From Sphingomonas aurantiaca (lineage in GTDB: Bacteria > Pseudomonadota > Alphaproteobacteria > Sphingomonadales > Sphingomonadaceae): a stretch of 64,000 nt of DNA. The stretch is taken from assembly GCF_003050705.1 (NCBI RefSeq), contig NZ_QAOG01000003.1, positions 513,098 to 577,097 on the forward strand, given 5' to 3'. Both the position numbers and the translations under genes were made by a program. Under the pieces are notes generated by a model. The model was not told the DNA's origin and did not search any database. It saw only the letters and a program-made list of their open reading frames with translations. Below are positions 23,696 to 32,641 of the stretch, piece after piece (within the stretch, counting starts at the first letter, position 1; each line of letters begins with the position of its first letter).

Positions 23696-24926
23696 GGCGC
23701 GCCATTCGCCGATAGAGCGCAGCTCGCGTCAGCCCGAGGTCGGCGGCGGCGCGGCTGACGTTGAAGGCGTGGCGGTTGAGCGCCGCGGCGATCAGCGTTC
23801 CCTCGTTGCGGGCCAGCGACAGATCCGGCGCGAGCGGCTGCGGCGCAGTCACGTCGGGCGACCGCAGGATGTCGCCTGCGGTGTAGATATCGCCGTTGCC
23901 GAGCAGCACCGCGCGCTCCATCGCCTGCCGCACGCCGCGGATATTGTCCGGCCAGCGATCCGTCACGATTCCCTGCGCGGCGTCGTCGCCGAGCGGCCGG
24001 TTGGGCTTGCCGTGGCGATAGGCGAAGAGCGCGAGAAAATGCCGCGCGAGCAGCAGCACGTCGTCTCCGCGCTCGGCAAGCGGCGGCAGCGCGATCGGGA
24101 TCGTGCCGATCCGGTCGAGCAGATCTTCGCTTATCGCCGTGCGCAGCCCTTCGCCGTCGCGGCGCGTGGTTGCGACCGTGCGGACGGCGCCAAGGCTGCG
24201 CAACAGATCGGCGTGCAGCGTGCGCGGCAGGCGGTCGATATGATCGATCACCAGCGTCCCGCCTGTCGCAGCGGCAGCGCAACCGGCGATGCTCGCCGCA
24301 TCTGCCGCCTCGGCATCCAGCGTGACGAGCGGCCCGTGCGACTGCGCCGAGGCCTGATGGATCAGTTGTGCCAGCAAAGTCTTGCCCGTGCCCGCGGCGC
24401 CGTGGACGAGGATCGGCGCGGTGGTGGGCGCGATCCGTGCGATCATGTCGCGCGCGCGGGCGATCGCCGCGCTGTCGCCGAGCAGGACGCCGCCCGACAC
24501 CGGCGGGATTGCTGCGGTTTCCAGCCTCGCGCGGCGCAGCGCCACGCCGCGTTCGACCGTCGTCAGCAGGCGTTCGTTGTGCCACGGCTTGATGACGAAA
24601 TCGGCCGCCCCGCTGCGCATCGCGCGCACGGCGACCGCGATCCCGCTATGCCCGGTGACGACGATCACGACCGCGCGCGCATCCGCCGCGATCAGCCGGT
24701 CGAGCATTGCGAACCCCTCGTCGCCGCTCGTCCGCCCGCGTGCGAAATTCAGGTCGAGCAGGATGACGTCGACCGGCTCGCCCGCCAGCAGGACCCATGC
24801 CGAGTCCGGGTCGGCCGCGGTCGACACGCGCATCCCGTGCCGCTCGAGCAACAGTCGTGCTGCCTTGGCGATGTCGGGATCGTCGTCGATGACGAGGATG
24901 TGCGATTCGGTTGACATGCTCGGCAT
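23685..24926 (-). CDS. NtrC-family response regulator lacking the sigma-54 contact loop
   Basis: A 413-aa regulator with an N-terminal receiver (ILVIDDDPDIAKAARLLL, phosphorylated Asp58 in LLDLNF), an AAA+ domain and a Fis-type helix-turn-helix (NVSRAAADLGLTRAALYRRM). Walker A is GAAGTGKT (176-183). The usual GAFTGA loop is absent: only 46 residues separate Walker A Lys182 from Asp228, against roughly 63 in NtrC (recalled). Walker B reads GTLVIDHID with His229 where the catalytic Glu normally stands. It therefore probably cannot hydrolyse ATP well or activate sigma-54 RNA polymerase and may work as a plain DNA-binding regulator. The alternative start is Met4 at 24917. Confidence 0.88.
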   Translation of the reverse strand: MPSMSTESHILVIDDDPDIAKAARLLLERHGMRVSTAADPDSAWVLLAGEPVDVILLDLNFARGRTSGDEGFAMLDRLIAADARAVVIVVTGHSGIAVAVRAMRSGAADFVIKPWHNERLLTTVERGVALRRARLETAAIPPVSGGVLLGDSAAIARARDMIARIAPTTAPILVHGAAGTGKTLLAQLIHQASAQSHGPLVTLDAEAADAASIAGCAAAATGGTLVIDHIDRLPRTLHADLLRSLGAVRTVATTRRDGEGLRTAISEDLLDRIGTIPIALPPLAERGDDVLLLARHFLALFAYRHGKPNRPLGDDAAQGIVTDRWPDNIRGVRQAMERAVLLGNGDIYTAGDILRSPDVTAPQPLAPDLSLARNEGTLIAAALNRHAFNVSRAAADLGLTRAALYRRMARHGL

Positions 24927-24928
24927 AG

Positions 24929-24944
24929 TGTCCGGAAACGGACA
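24929..24944. promoter_or_regulatory. Perfect inverted repeat, candidate operator
   Basis: TGTCCG-GAAA-CGGACA is a perfect 6-4-6 palindrome that begins two bases upstream of the regulator's first ATG, in the 118-bp gap between the regulator and the exporter operon. TGTCCG recurs at 25037-25042, just before the adaptor start. Position suggests a binding site for the regulator, which would then control itself and the exporter. Confidence 0.5.
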
Positions 24945-25044
24945 GTCGGTACAGTTAGGGTGTTCAGTGATCTCGGCCGGATATGAATTCTAGAACAATA
25001 CCAGTGTCTTAGGGTATTGCCCGGCAGCCGCGTACACTGTCCGC

Positions 25045-26325
25045 ATGACGGAAACCCTGGCCGGAACCGGCGCCGCGATGGATCGGCGCATAGAGCGCCC
25101 GCACGCGAAGCGGCGCAAGCGCATCGTGCGCGGTGCGATCCTGTTGGCGATCGTCGTCGTTGGCGTGGTGCTGTGGCTGCTGATGCCGGGCGCCAATGCG
25201 CTGACCGTCGATGCGGCGGCGATCCGCACGGGCGAGGTCACGCGCGCGCCGTTCCGCGACTTCGTGCCGCTGCGGGCCGAGGTGGCGCCGCTGCGCACCG
25301 TGTTCGTGACGGCGATCTCGGGCGGGCAGGTCGCCGAGATCGCGACGAGCGACGGCGTGATGGTCGCCGCGGGCACGCCACTCGCGCGGCTGTCGAATCC
25401 GTCGCTCGAACTCGATGTCGCCAGCCGGTCCGCCGATATCGCCGGACAGTTGAGTGCGATCAGCGGACAGCGGCTGTCGGTGCAGACCGCGCGCCAGACC
25501 AGCGGCCGCGACGTCGCGGACGCACGCAACGCGCTGTCCAAGGCGCAGACGTTGCTCGCGCAGAAACAGGTGCTGTTCGAGAAGGGGATCATCACGCGCG
25601 CCGCGATCGATCCGGTACGCCAGGACGTGACGTTCCAGACGGCGCGCGTCGCCGCGCTCGATACCGGTATGGCGCAGGCGGGGGCGACGCTCGCGGATCA
25701 GTCCGCGGGGATCGCCGCGACCGCACGGCAGTTGCGCGAAAGCCTCGCGATGGTGCGCGCGAGCCTGTCCGCGCTCGTGCTGCGCGCGCCGGTCGCGGGC
25801 CGGCTGACCGCGTTCACGCTGCAGCCGGGACAGACGCTCAAGAGCGGCGATCCGGTCGGGCAGATCGATTCGGAGGGACAGTGGAAGCTGACCGCCGACG
25901 TCGATCAATATTATCTGGGGCGTGTCCGCACCGGGCTCGCCGCGACCGCCGATCTCGACGGGCGCAGCTACCCGATGGCGGTGCTCAAGGTCCTGCCGCA
26001 GGTGACCGAAGGCCGGTTTCGTATCGAACTGGCGTTTCGGGGCGCCGCGCCCACCGGGCTCAATCGCGGCCAGACGCTCGACGTGCGCCTCGTCCTCGGT
26101 GCGGATCGACCCGCGGTGGTCGCGCCGTCGGGCGGCTGGCTGGACGCGGGCGGCACCACCGCCTTCGTACTCGACGGTGACGCCAGGGCGGTGCGCCGCG
26201 CGATCGTTACCGGCCGGCGCAATCCCGATCAGGTCGAGATCGTCTCCGGGCTCGCACCCGGCGAGCGGATCGTGACGACCGCGCTCAACACCTACGCCCC
26301 CTTCCAGACGCTTCTCATCCGATAG
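25045..26325 (+). CDS. MacA/HlyD-type periplasmic adaptor protein
   Basis: A 426-aa membrane-fusion protein. A cytoplasmic basic stretch (ERPHAKRRKRIVRG) is followed by one membrane helix (AILLAIVVVGVVLWLLM, about 35-54). The split lipoyl half-motifs AVISGGQVAEIATSDGVMVAAGTPL-like region and LRAPVAGRLTAFTLQPGQTL flank a coiled-coil hairpin (about 120-245). A beta-barrel and membrane-proximal domain follow, ending GERIVTTALNTYAPFQTLLIR. It should link the inner-membrane transporter of this operon to an outer-membrane channel such as TolC, which is not encoded nearby. The gene is first in the operon and divergent from the regulator. Confidence 0.88.
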   Translation: MTETLAGTGAAMDRRIERPHAKRRKRIVRGAILLAIVVVGVVLWLLMPGANALTVDAAAIRTGEVTRAPFRDFVPLRAEVAPLRTVFVTAISGGQVAEIATSDGVMVAAGTPLARLSNPSLELDVASRSADIAGQLSAISGQRLSVQTARQTSGRDVADARNALSKAQTLLAQKQVLFEKGIITRAAIDPVRQDVTFQTARVAALDTGMAQAGATLADQSAGIAATARQLRESLAMVRASLSALVLRAPVAGRLTAFTLQPGQTLKSGDPVGQIDSEGQWKLTADVDQYYLGRVRTGLAATADLDGRSYPMAVLKVLPQVTEGRFRIELAFRGAAPTGLNRGQTLDVRLVLGADRPAVVAPSGGWLDAGGTTAFVLDGDARAVRRAIVTGRRNPDQVEIVSGLAPGERIVTTALNTYAPFQTLLIR

Positions 26326-26333
26326 GACCGATC

Positions 26334-27014
26334 ATGATCCATCTTCAGGACCTCAGCCGCACCTATGCCTCCGACGAGATCGAGACGACCGCGCTCGGCG
26401 GGATCGACCTGGCGGTCGAGGCGGGCGAATTCGTCGCGATCATGGGGCCGTCGGGATGCGGCAAGTCGACCTTGCTCAACATTATCGGCACGATCGATCG
26501 GCCGACCGATGGCCGCTACCTGTTCGAGGGCGCCGACATCGCCCGCGCCCCTGAGGCCGACCTGGCCAAGCTGCGGCGTGATCGGCTGGGGTTCGTATTC
26601 CAGAGCTTCAACCTGATCGACGAACTGACGATCGCGGAGAATGTCGCGCTCGGCCTCGCCTATCGATCGATGCCCGCGCGGGAGAAGAAGGAACGGGTGG
26701 CGGCGGCGATGGACCGCGTCGGCATCGCGCACCGCCAGCGCCACCATCCGCACCAGCTGTCCGGTGGGCAGCAGCAGCGTGCCGCGATCGCGCGCGCGAT
26801 CGTCGGCGAGCCGCGCCTCATCCTGGCGGACGAGCCGACCGGCAATTTGGATACCGAGAACGGCGCGCAGGTGATGGACATTCTCGGCCAGCTGAACGCG
26901 GAGGGCGCGACGATCGTGATGGTCACGCACAGCCCGTCGCATGCCGATATCGCCAAGCGCACGGTGCACATGCTCGACGGCCGCATCCTGTCGTCCGCGC
27001 GGCGGGTGGCATGA
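26334..27014 (+). CDS. MacB/LolD-type ABC transporter ATPase
   Basis: A 226-aa nucleotide-binding subunit with Walker A GPSGCGKST, Q loop FVFQSFNLIDEL, ABC signature LSGGQQQRAAIARAI, Walker [13 protein letters not shown] and switch His in MVTHSPSHA. Fold and length match the LolD/MacB/FtsE group, which drives mechanotransmission rather than substrate translocation. It starts eight bases after the adaptor gene. Its stop overlaps the start of the 31-residue micro-ORF as ATGA. It serves the two downstream permeases. Confidence 0.93.
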   Translation: MIHLQDLSRTYASDEIETTALGGIDLAVEAGEFVAIMGPSGCGKSTLLNIIGTIDRPTDGRYLFEGADIARAPEADLAKLRRDRLGFVFQSFNLIDELTIAENVALGLAYRSMPAREKKERVAAAMDRVGIAHRQRHHPHQLSGGQQQRAAIARAIVGEPRLILADEPTGNLDTENGAQVMDILGQLNAEGATIVMVTHSPSHADIAKRTVHMLDGRILSSARRVA

Positions 27015-27106
27015 TCCGCCGGTCGCTCGGGACGCTGGTGTTGCTGCTGCTCGTCGTCGTCCTCGTCCGCCATCTCGCCGCGACCAAAGCCGCGCGCGAC
27101 GCCTGA
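27011..27106 (+). CDS. 31-residue single-span membrane micro-protein
   Basis: An ATG overlapping the ATPase stop codon (ATGA) opens a 31-codon frame. The peptide starts MIRRSLG, continues with an unbroken hydrophobic run TLVLLLLVVVLV and ends in the polar, basic RHLAATKAARDA. The positive N terminus and short length suggest one membrane helix. Its stop lies just ahead of the GTG of the first permease and overlaps that gene's ribosome binding site (AAGGA). The tight coupling on both sides argues for real translation, either as a small transporter subunit or as a coupling leader. I know of no family for it. Confidence 0.55.
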   Translation: MIRRSLGTLVLLLLVVVLVRHLAATKAARDA

Positions 27107-27117
27107 AGGAACCGCCC

Positions 27118-29532
27118 GTGTCCGTTCTCACCAGCCTCTATCGGTCGCTGACGCGCCACCGCCTGTTTGCCGCACTCAACATCGGCGGGCTGGCATTGGG
27201 GATCGCGACGTTCCTCGTGCTGTTCCTGTTCGTGCAGTTCGAGACAGGATTCGACCGCGTGCTGCCTGATCAGGACAAGCTCTGGGTGCTCGAGCAGCGT
27301 TATGCGATGCCTGGCTATCCCACCGACACCAGCTCCGACACGCTGGGCAGCGAACTGACAATCCTGAAGGCCGATTATCCGCAACTCGTCGGCACGCGCT
27401 ATTCCAATGTCGCGGCGACCGTTCGGCAAGGGGCGCAGGCGACCGCGGAGGATCTAGCCGCGGTCGATCCGAATTTCTTCGACCTGATGCGTTATCCCGC
27501 GATCGAGGGCGACCCGACCGCCACGCTCGCCGATCCCAACGGGCTCGTCGTCACGCAGGCCGCCGCGCGCAAATATTTCGGCAGCCAGCCGGCGATCGGC
27601 CAGACGCTGCAGCTGTCGATCGATGGCCAGACCTATCCCTATCGGATCGGCGCCGTACTGCGCGACATGCCCGACACCATGACCTTCAAGAGCGAGATGT
27701 TCGCGCAACTCGTCCGTGCGCGGTTCGGCAACGAATGGTGGGATCACTGGGGCAGCGCATCGCTGACGACGATCCTGCGCTTTCCCGATGTCCCGGCGGC
27801 GCGCGCGTTCGAGGCGCGATTGCCCTCGTTCCTCGACGCGCACGCCTATGCGAGCGGCAACATCAAGAAGGGCGAGTATTTCCAGTCGCTGCGACCGATG
27901 ACCGCGATGCACCTGTACACCCCCGGCGACCGCGCGATCGTGACGACGCTGGGCGCTGTCGGGCTGCTGACGTTGCTCATCGCGATCGTCAATTACGTCA
28001 ACCTGGCGACCGCGCGTGCGGGGCTCCGCGCGCGCGAGGTGGCGATGCGCAAGGTGCTCGGCGGCACGCGCCGGTCGCTCATGCGACAGTTTCTGGGCGA
28101 GGCGCTGGCGACGGTCGCGGTGGCCGCGTTGATAGGGCTGGCACTCGCCGAGATCGCCTTGCCGTTCGTCAACACGCTCGGCGGGACCAAGCTTGCGATC
28201 CGGTATCTCGGGGCAGACGGCATCCTGCCACCGCTCGTGGCGCTGGTCCTGGGGATTGCGCTCGTCGCCGGGCTGTATCCCGCCTTCGTGTTGTCGAGCT
28301 TCCGCCCCGCCGCGGTGCTCGCGTCGACGCGCGCGCCGGGCGGTGGTCGCGCCGGTGCACGGCTGCGCGGCGGACTGGTCGTGATCCAGTTCGCGATCGC
28401 GATCGCCTTCGCCATCGCGACCGCGACGATGCTGGCGCAGACCGCGCATATGCGCGACGCCGATCTCGGGTTTCGGCGCGACGGGCTGATGATCGTGCGG
28501 TCGCTGATGACGGGTGGAATCGACGCGCCGCAACGCGCGGCGATCCTGCGCGCCCTGGCGGCGGTGCCGGGCGTGACCGGCGTCACGGTCGGCAACAACG
28601 CGCCGGGCGACCAGAGCACGACGAACTTCTCCGGCTATACCCGACCGGGCGGCTCCAGCGTGAAGACGTCGGTCATGGATGTCGATACGGGCCGCGACTA
28701 TTTCAGGGTCTATGGTGCGCGGCTGATCGCCGGTCGCCTGTTCGATACCGCGCATGCCGATGATCGCGCGCTGCTGACGCTCGAGCAGCGCAAGCGGACC
28801 GGGCCCAATATCGTGATCAACCGCAAGGCGGCCACCGCCTTGGGCTTCGCATCGCCCGCCGCAGCGCTGGGGCAGACGATCAACGACGGCAGTCGGCCAT
28901 CGACGATCATCGGCGTGGTCGACGACGTGCGGTTCCGCAGTCCGCGCGATCCGGTCGATCCGGTCGCCTATAGCTACAACAGCATCGACATCCTCTCGCC
29001 CTATGCCGCGGTGCGCTATGCCGGCGATCCCAAGGCGATGGCGACCGCGATGGAGGCGGCGTGGAAGCGAGTCGTGCCCGGCGTTCCGTTCGACGCGCGC
29101 TCGGTCGAGGACAATCTGTTCCGCCGCTATTACAAGGCGGATGCGCAGCGCTCGCGGTTGTTCACGATCGGGGCGGTCCTGGCGATCGCGATCGGCTGTA
29201 TCGGGCTCTACGGCCTCGCCGCGTTCGACACGACCCGACGCGTCAAGGAGATCGGCATCCGCAAGACGCTCGGGGCGTCGACCGCGGACGTGCTCATGCT
29301 GCTAATCGGGCAGTTCATGCGGCCGGTGATCCTGGCCAATATCGTCGCCTGGCCGCTCGCCTATGTCGCGATGCAACGCTGGCTGGCCGGGTTCGACGAC
29401 CGCATCGCGCTGTCGCCGATGGTCTTCCTGGGCGCCTCGCTCGCCGCGGTGCTGATCGCGAGCGCCACCGTCCTCGGCCAGGCGTGGCGCGTCTCGCGCG
29501 CCGAGCCCGCGCGCGCGCTGCGCTACGAATAG
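27118..29532 (+). CDS. FtsX/MacB-type ABC permease 1
   Basis: An 804-aa permease of the large two-FtsX-domain type. The first helix (FAALNIGGLALGIATFLVLFLF) is followed by a periplasmic MacB-like core (about 45-270), three helices with NYVNLATARAGLRAREVAMRKVLGGTRRSL between the first and second, a second periplasmic domain, and a final helix set with RVKEIGIRKTLGAS. The GTG start with AAGGA at a seven-base spacer aligns exactly with the ATG of the second permease; the longer frame from 26941 overlaps the ATPase and is rejected. Permease 2 next door is a full-length paralogue, so the pair probably forms a heterodimer. The substrate is unknown. Confidence 0.9.
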   Translation: MSVLTSLYRSLTRHRLFAALNIGGLALGIATFLVLFLFVQFETGFDRVLPDQDKLWVLEQRYAMPGYPTDTSSDTLGSELTILKADYPQLVGTRYSNVAATVRQGAQATAEDLAAVDPNFFDLMRYPAIEGDPTATLADPNGLVVTQAAARKYFGSQPAIGQTLQLSIDGQTYPYRIGAVLRDMPDTMTFKSEMFAQLVRARFGNEWWDHWGSASLTTILRFPDVPAARAFEARLPSFLDAHAYASGNIKKGEYFQSLRPMTAMHLYTPGDRAIVTTLGAVGLLTLLIAIVNYVNLATARAGLRAREVAMRKVLGGTRRSLMRQFLGEALATVAVAALIGLALAEIALPFVNTLGGTKLAIRYLGADGILPPLVALVLGIALVAGLYPAFVLSSFRPAAVLASTRAPGGGRAGARLRGGLVVIQFAIAIAFAIATATMLAQTAHMRDADLGFRRDGLMIVRSLMTGGIDAPQRAAILRALAAVPGVTGVTVGNNAPGDQSTTNFSGYTRPGGSSVKTSVMDVDTGRDYFRVYGARLIAGRLFDTAHADDRALLTLEQRKRTGPNIVINRKAATALGFASPAAALGQTINDGSRPSTIIGVVDDVRFRSPRDPVDPVAYSYNSIDILSPYAAVRYAGDPKAMATAMEAAWKRVVPGVPFDARSVEDNLFRRYYKADAQRSRLFTIGAVLAIAIGCIGLYGLAAFDTTRRVKEIGIRKTLGASTADVLMLLIGQFMRPVILANIVAWPLAYVAMQRWLAGFDDRIALSPMVFLGASLAAVLIASATVLGQAWRVSRAEPARALRYE

Positions 29533-29542
29533 GATCATCATT

Positions 29543-31939
29543 ATGCACGCTGCACTGCTGACCCTGTACCGGTCGCTCGCCCGGCATCGTCTGTACGCGA
29601 TCCTGAACATCGGCGGGCTCGCGCTGGGCGTTGCCGTGTTCCTGGTGCTCTTCCTCTTCGTGCGGTTCGAGACGGGCTATGACCGCGTGCTGCCGGGGTG
29701 GGAGCGGGTGTGGAAGGTGGAGCGCAGCATCCAGTTTCCGGGCAATCCGCGGTTCCAGATCCCCTCGTCGCCCGAGCTGCTCGCGCAGCTCAGGGCCGCG
29801 TTTCCCGGGCTCGTCGGCGTGCGGATGACACCGTACGACACCGCCACGGTGTTGACGGGGCAGAGCAGCGCCACCGCCAGGCTCGCGCTGGTCGATCCGG
29901 GCTATTTCCGGATCTTTCCGTCGCCGGTGCTGGAGGGCGATATCGCTAGCACGCTCGCACGCCCCGATGGCATCGTCGTCACCCGCATGGTCGCCGAGAC
30001 CTATTTCGGCAGGGCCAGCGCGCTCGGCCGTACCTTGACGGTCGCGCGCGACGGCAAGCCCGCGGTCTACCGGATCGGTGCAGTGATCGCGAACCTGCCC
30101 GCGAACACGACCTATGTCAGCGACCTGTTCGCGGCGATGCCCGCGCGGCCCGCCGCCGACGAACAATCCGCCGGCTACGGCGTGACGACCTTCCTGTCGT
30201 TGCCCGATGCCGCGAGCGCCGAGCGTATTGCCACCTTCATCCGTCGCCACCCCGATCCGGGTTTCAACGCGGACAGCATCAAGTTCCTGACCGAGGACAT
30301 CACGCCGCTCGCTGACGTGCACCTCGCGGACAGGCGCAGCCGCACGGTCGTGACCGTCCTCGGCACCGTGGGGGCGGTCGCGTTGCTGCTGGCGATGCTC
30401 AACTATGTGAACCTGGCGACCGCGCGGGCAGGGATGCGCGCACGCGAGATCGCGATGCGCAAAGTGCTCGGGGCGACGCGCGGCATGCTGGTCGTCCAAC
30501 TGCTCGGCGAAGCGCTGGTCGCCGTGACGCTGTCGGCGCTGGTCGGCCTGACGCTGGCAGAGATCGCGCTTCCGTTCGTCAACGCGATCGGCGGGACGGG
30601 GCTCATGCTGGTCTATTGGGGCGCGCGATCGATCCTGCCGGCGCTCGCCGCGCTGGTCGCGCTCGTGACGCTGCTCGCAGGCTTCTATCCCGCCTTCGTG
30701 ATCTCGCGGTTCCAGCCCGCCGCGGTGCTCGCCGCGGCACAGACTCCGGGGGGCGACCGCACCGGGGCCCGCGTCCGCAAGGCGTTGGTCGTGCTCCAGT
30801 TCGCGATCGCGACCAGTTTGATGATCGGCACGGCGGTGCTCGTCGCGCAGGCCCGCCATGTCCAGAATGCCGATATCGGCTTCGGCCGCGATGGCCTCAT
30901 CATCGTCAACGGGTTTGGCGACCGCGCGCTCGATCCGGCGCAGAGGACCGAACTCGCGACCGCGATCCGCGCTATCCCGGGCGTGGCGGCCGTGACGACG
31001 AGCGGCATCGTGCCAGGCGGCGGGAGCTTCGCGATCGGCAAGATGCACCGCGCGGGGGCGACCGGCGACCCCCCGATGATCGTCCAGGGCACGGTCGGAG
31101 CCGCCTTTTTCGAGACCTACCGCGCGAGACTGATCGCGGGGCGGTTGTTCGATCCCGCCCGCTTCGCGCTCGACATCGGCAATGGCGAGAAGGATCCGCC
31201 CGCGCGACTGCCGAATGTGATCCTCAACCGCACCGCCGTCCGGAGGCTGGGGTTCGCGCGCGCCGCGGACGCGATCGATCAGGTGGTGGCGCGCGATGCC
31301 GGCGCGGTTCGGATCGTCGGTGTCGTTGACGACATGCGGTTCGGCACGCCGCGCGATCCGGTCGATGCGCTGGCCTATAGCTACCGGCCCGATGGCGGCT
31401 ACCGCTCGGTTCAGGTCGTCCGGACTGCGGGCGATGCCGCGCTGATCCTCGCGCGCATCGAGACGCTGTGGCACCGGATCGCGCCGGCGGTGCCCCCGGC
31501 CGCGGTGACGGTCGATCAGAAACTCTACGAATCCTTTTATCGCCAGGACGTCCAGCGATCGCGGCTGTTCATGATCGGCGCGGTCCTCGCGGTCGCGATC
31601 GGTTGCATCGGGCTCTATGGTCTCGCGGCGTTCGATACCGCGCGGCGCGTGAAGGAGATCGGCATCCGCAAGACGCTCGGCGCCTCGACGACCGACGTGC
31701 TGCGGCTGCTGATCGGGCAGTTTCTCAAACCCGTGCTGATCGCGACGATGATCGCGGTGCCGCTTGCCTATTACGCGATGGAGCATTGGCTCGCCGGGTT
31801 CGACGACCGGGTCGCGCTGTCGCCCTGGCTGTTCGTCGGCGCCGTCATGCTCGCCGCGAGCATCGCGGTGGCGACGATCCTGGGCCAGACACTCCGCGTC
31901 GCGCGAAGCGAACCCGCACGCGCGCTGCGATATCAATGA
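29543..31939 (+). CDS. FtsX/MacB-type ABC permease 2
   Basis: A 798-aa paralogue of the preceding permease with the same layout throughout. Landmarks that match include LNIGGLALGVAVFLVLFLFVRFETGYDRVLPG-type N terminus, NYVNLATARAGMRAREIAMRKVLGATRG, IGCIGLYGLAAFDTARRVKEIGIRKTLGAS and the C-terminal SEPARALRYQ. Conserved stretches are near identical while the periplasmic cores differ more, as expected for a duplicated pair whose external parts have diverged. It begins ten bases after permease 1 and ends the operon. Confidence 0.9.
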   Translation: MHAALLTLYRSLARHRLYAILNIGGLALGVAVFLVLFLFVRFETGYDRVLPGWERVWKVERSIQFPGNPRFQIPSSPELLAQLRAAFPGLVGVRMTPYDTATVLTGQSSATARLALVDPGYFRIFPSPVLEGDIASTLARPDGIVVTRMVAETYFGRASALGRTLTVARDGKPAVYRIGAVIANLPANTTYVSDLFAAMPARPAADEQSAGYGVTTFLSLPDAASAERIATFIRRHPDPGFNADSIKFLTEDITPLADVHLADRRSRTVVTVLGTVGAVALLLAMLNYVNLATARAGMRAREIAMRKVLGATRGMLVVQLLGEALVAVTLSALVGLTLAEIALPFVNAIGGTGLMLVYWGARSILPALAALVALVTLLAGFYPAFVISRFQPAAVLAAAQTPGGDRTGARVRKALVVLQFAIATSLMIGTAVLVAQARHVQNADIGFGRDGLIIVNGFGDRALDPAQRTELATAIRAIPGVAAVTTSGIVPGGGSFAIGKMHRAGATGDPPMIVQGTVGAAFFETYRARLIAGRLFDPARFALDIGNGEKDPPARLPNVILNRTAVRRLGFARAADAIDQVVARDAGAVRIVGVVDDMRFGTPRDPVDALAYSYRPDGGYRSVQVVRTAGDAALILARIETLWHRIAPAVPPAAVTVDQKLYESFYRQDVQRSRLFMIGAVLAVAIGCIGLYGLAAFDTARRVKEIGIRKTLGASTTDVLRLLIGQFLKPVLIATMIAVPLAYYAMEHWLAGFDDRVALSPWLFVGAVMLAASIAVATILGQTLRVARSEPARALRYQ

Positions 31940-32025
31940 ACTTCTCGCCAGTACCTGTTGGGGACCGCTTCCGTTCGCCGATGCGTTACTCGCGATCAGC
32001 GTTTAACGATCGACGGGAGTTTCAC

Positions 32026-32490
32026 ATGCAGCGGTACAAAGCAGCGATTGCCGGAGGGCTCGTAGCGGGCCTGGTCACGACGGCGGTGATGGTGGCGGGG
32101 CGCAAGACCGGCGTGCTCACGAAGACGCTCGATCGCGATGCGGTCGACTGGATCGACGACGTGACGGGATCGCGGGCGGTGATCGGCGACGCGGGCACCA
32201 GCGCGGTCGAGTTCGCCAACCATCTCGGCGCTTCGGCCGCGTTCGCGGCGGCGCTGCCCGCGATCCAGCGCGCGGCGCCGTCGCTGTCGCCCGCCGCGAT
32301 CGGCGTGCTGTACGGCACGGCATTGTACGTCGTGAATATCGCTGGGATCGCGCCGGTCCTCGGCATCACCGATGGTGAAATCAACGCCGGGCCGCGCAAG
32401 GCGGCAGAGCGCTGGGCGATCCACGTCCTTCAGGCCGTCGTCACCGCACTAGTCGCGGAGCGTCTGGCCGCCGGGTCGGACGCGGACTAA
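32026..32490 (+). CDS. Small membrane-associated protein of unknown function
   Basis: A 154-aa protein beginning MQRYKAAIAGGLVAGLVTTAVM, whose glycine-rich helix resembles a membrane anchor. Further hydrophobic stretches follow (AAFAAALPAIQ, AAIGVLYGTALYVVNIAGIAPVL, HVLQAVVTALVAERLAA). GGGAG eight bases before the ATG supports this start over the longer frame reaching back into permease 2. It may be a YagU/DUF1440-like inner-membrane protein, but the resemblance is loose. It follows the exporter operon by 86 bases and could be transcribed with it. Confidence 0.65.
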   Translation: MQRYKAAIAGGLVAGLVTTAVMVAGRKTGVLTKTLDRDAVDWIDDVTGSRAVIGDAGTSAVEFANHLGASAAFAAALPAIQRAAPSLSPAAIGVLYGTALYVVNIAGIAPVLGITDGEINAGPRKAAERWAIHVLQAVVTALVAERLAAGSDAD

Positions 32491-32641
32491 CCGTTTTGCT
32501 GGGGGCGCAGCGAGCGCGCAGTGCCTTCCAGCCAAAGCCCCGTTCGCCACGCCTGAATACGGGAAGCCTGAATCTCCCGTTTCAGCGTTGGCACCGAAAT
32601 CATGCCGGGTTGCGACACGATAGGGCGTAGCGGCGGGAACC

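Noticed and set aside
26941..27117. An extended start for permease 1 inside the ATPase gene
   Set aside because: The added residues overlap the ATPase in another frame; the paralogous permease begins at the position equivalent to the GTG at 27118.
29315..31936. An 873-codon open frame antisense to permease 2
   Set aside because: Same artefact: the composition is dominated by Arg, Asp, His and Gln, with no recognisable motif.
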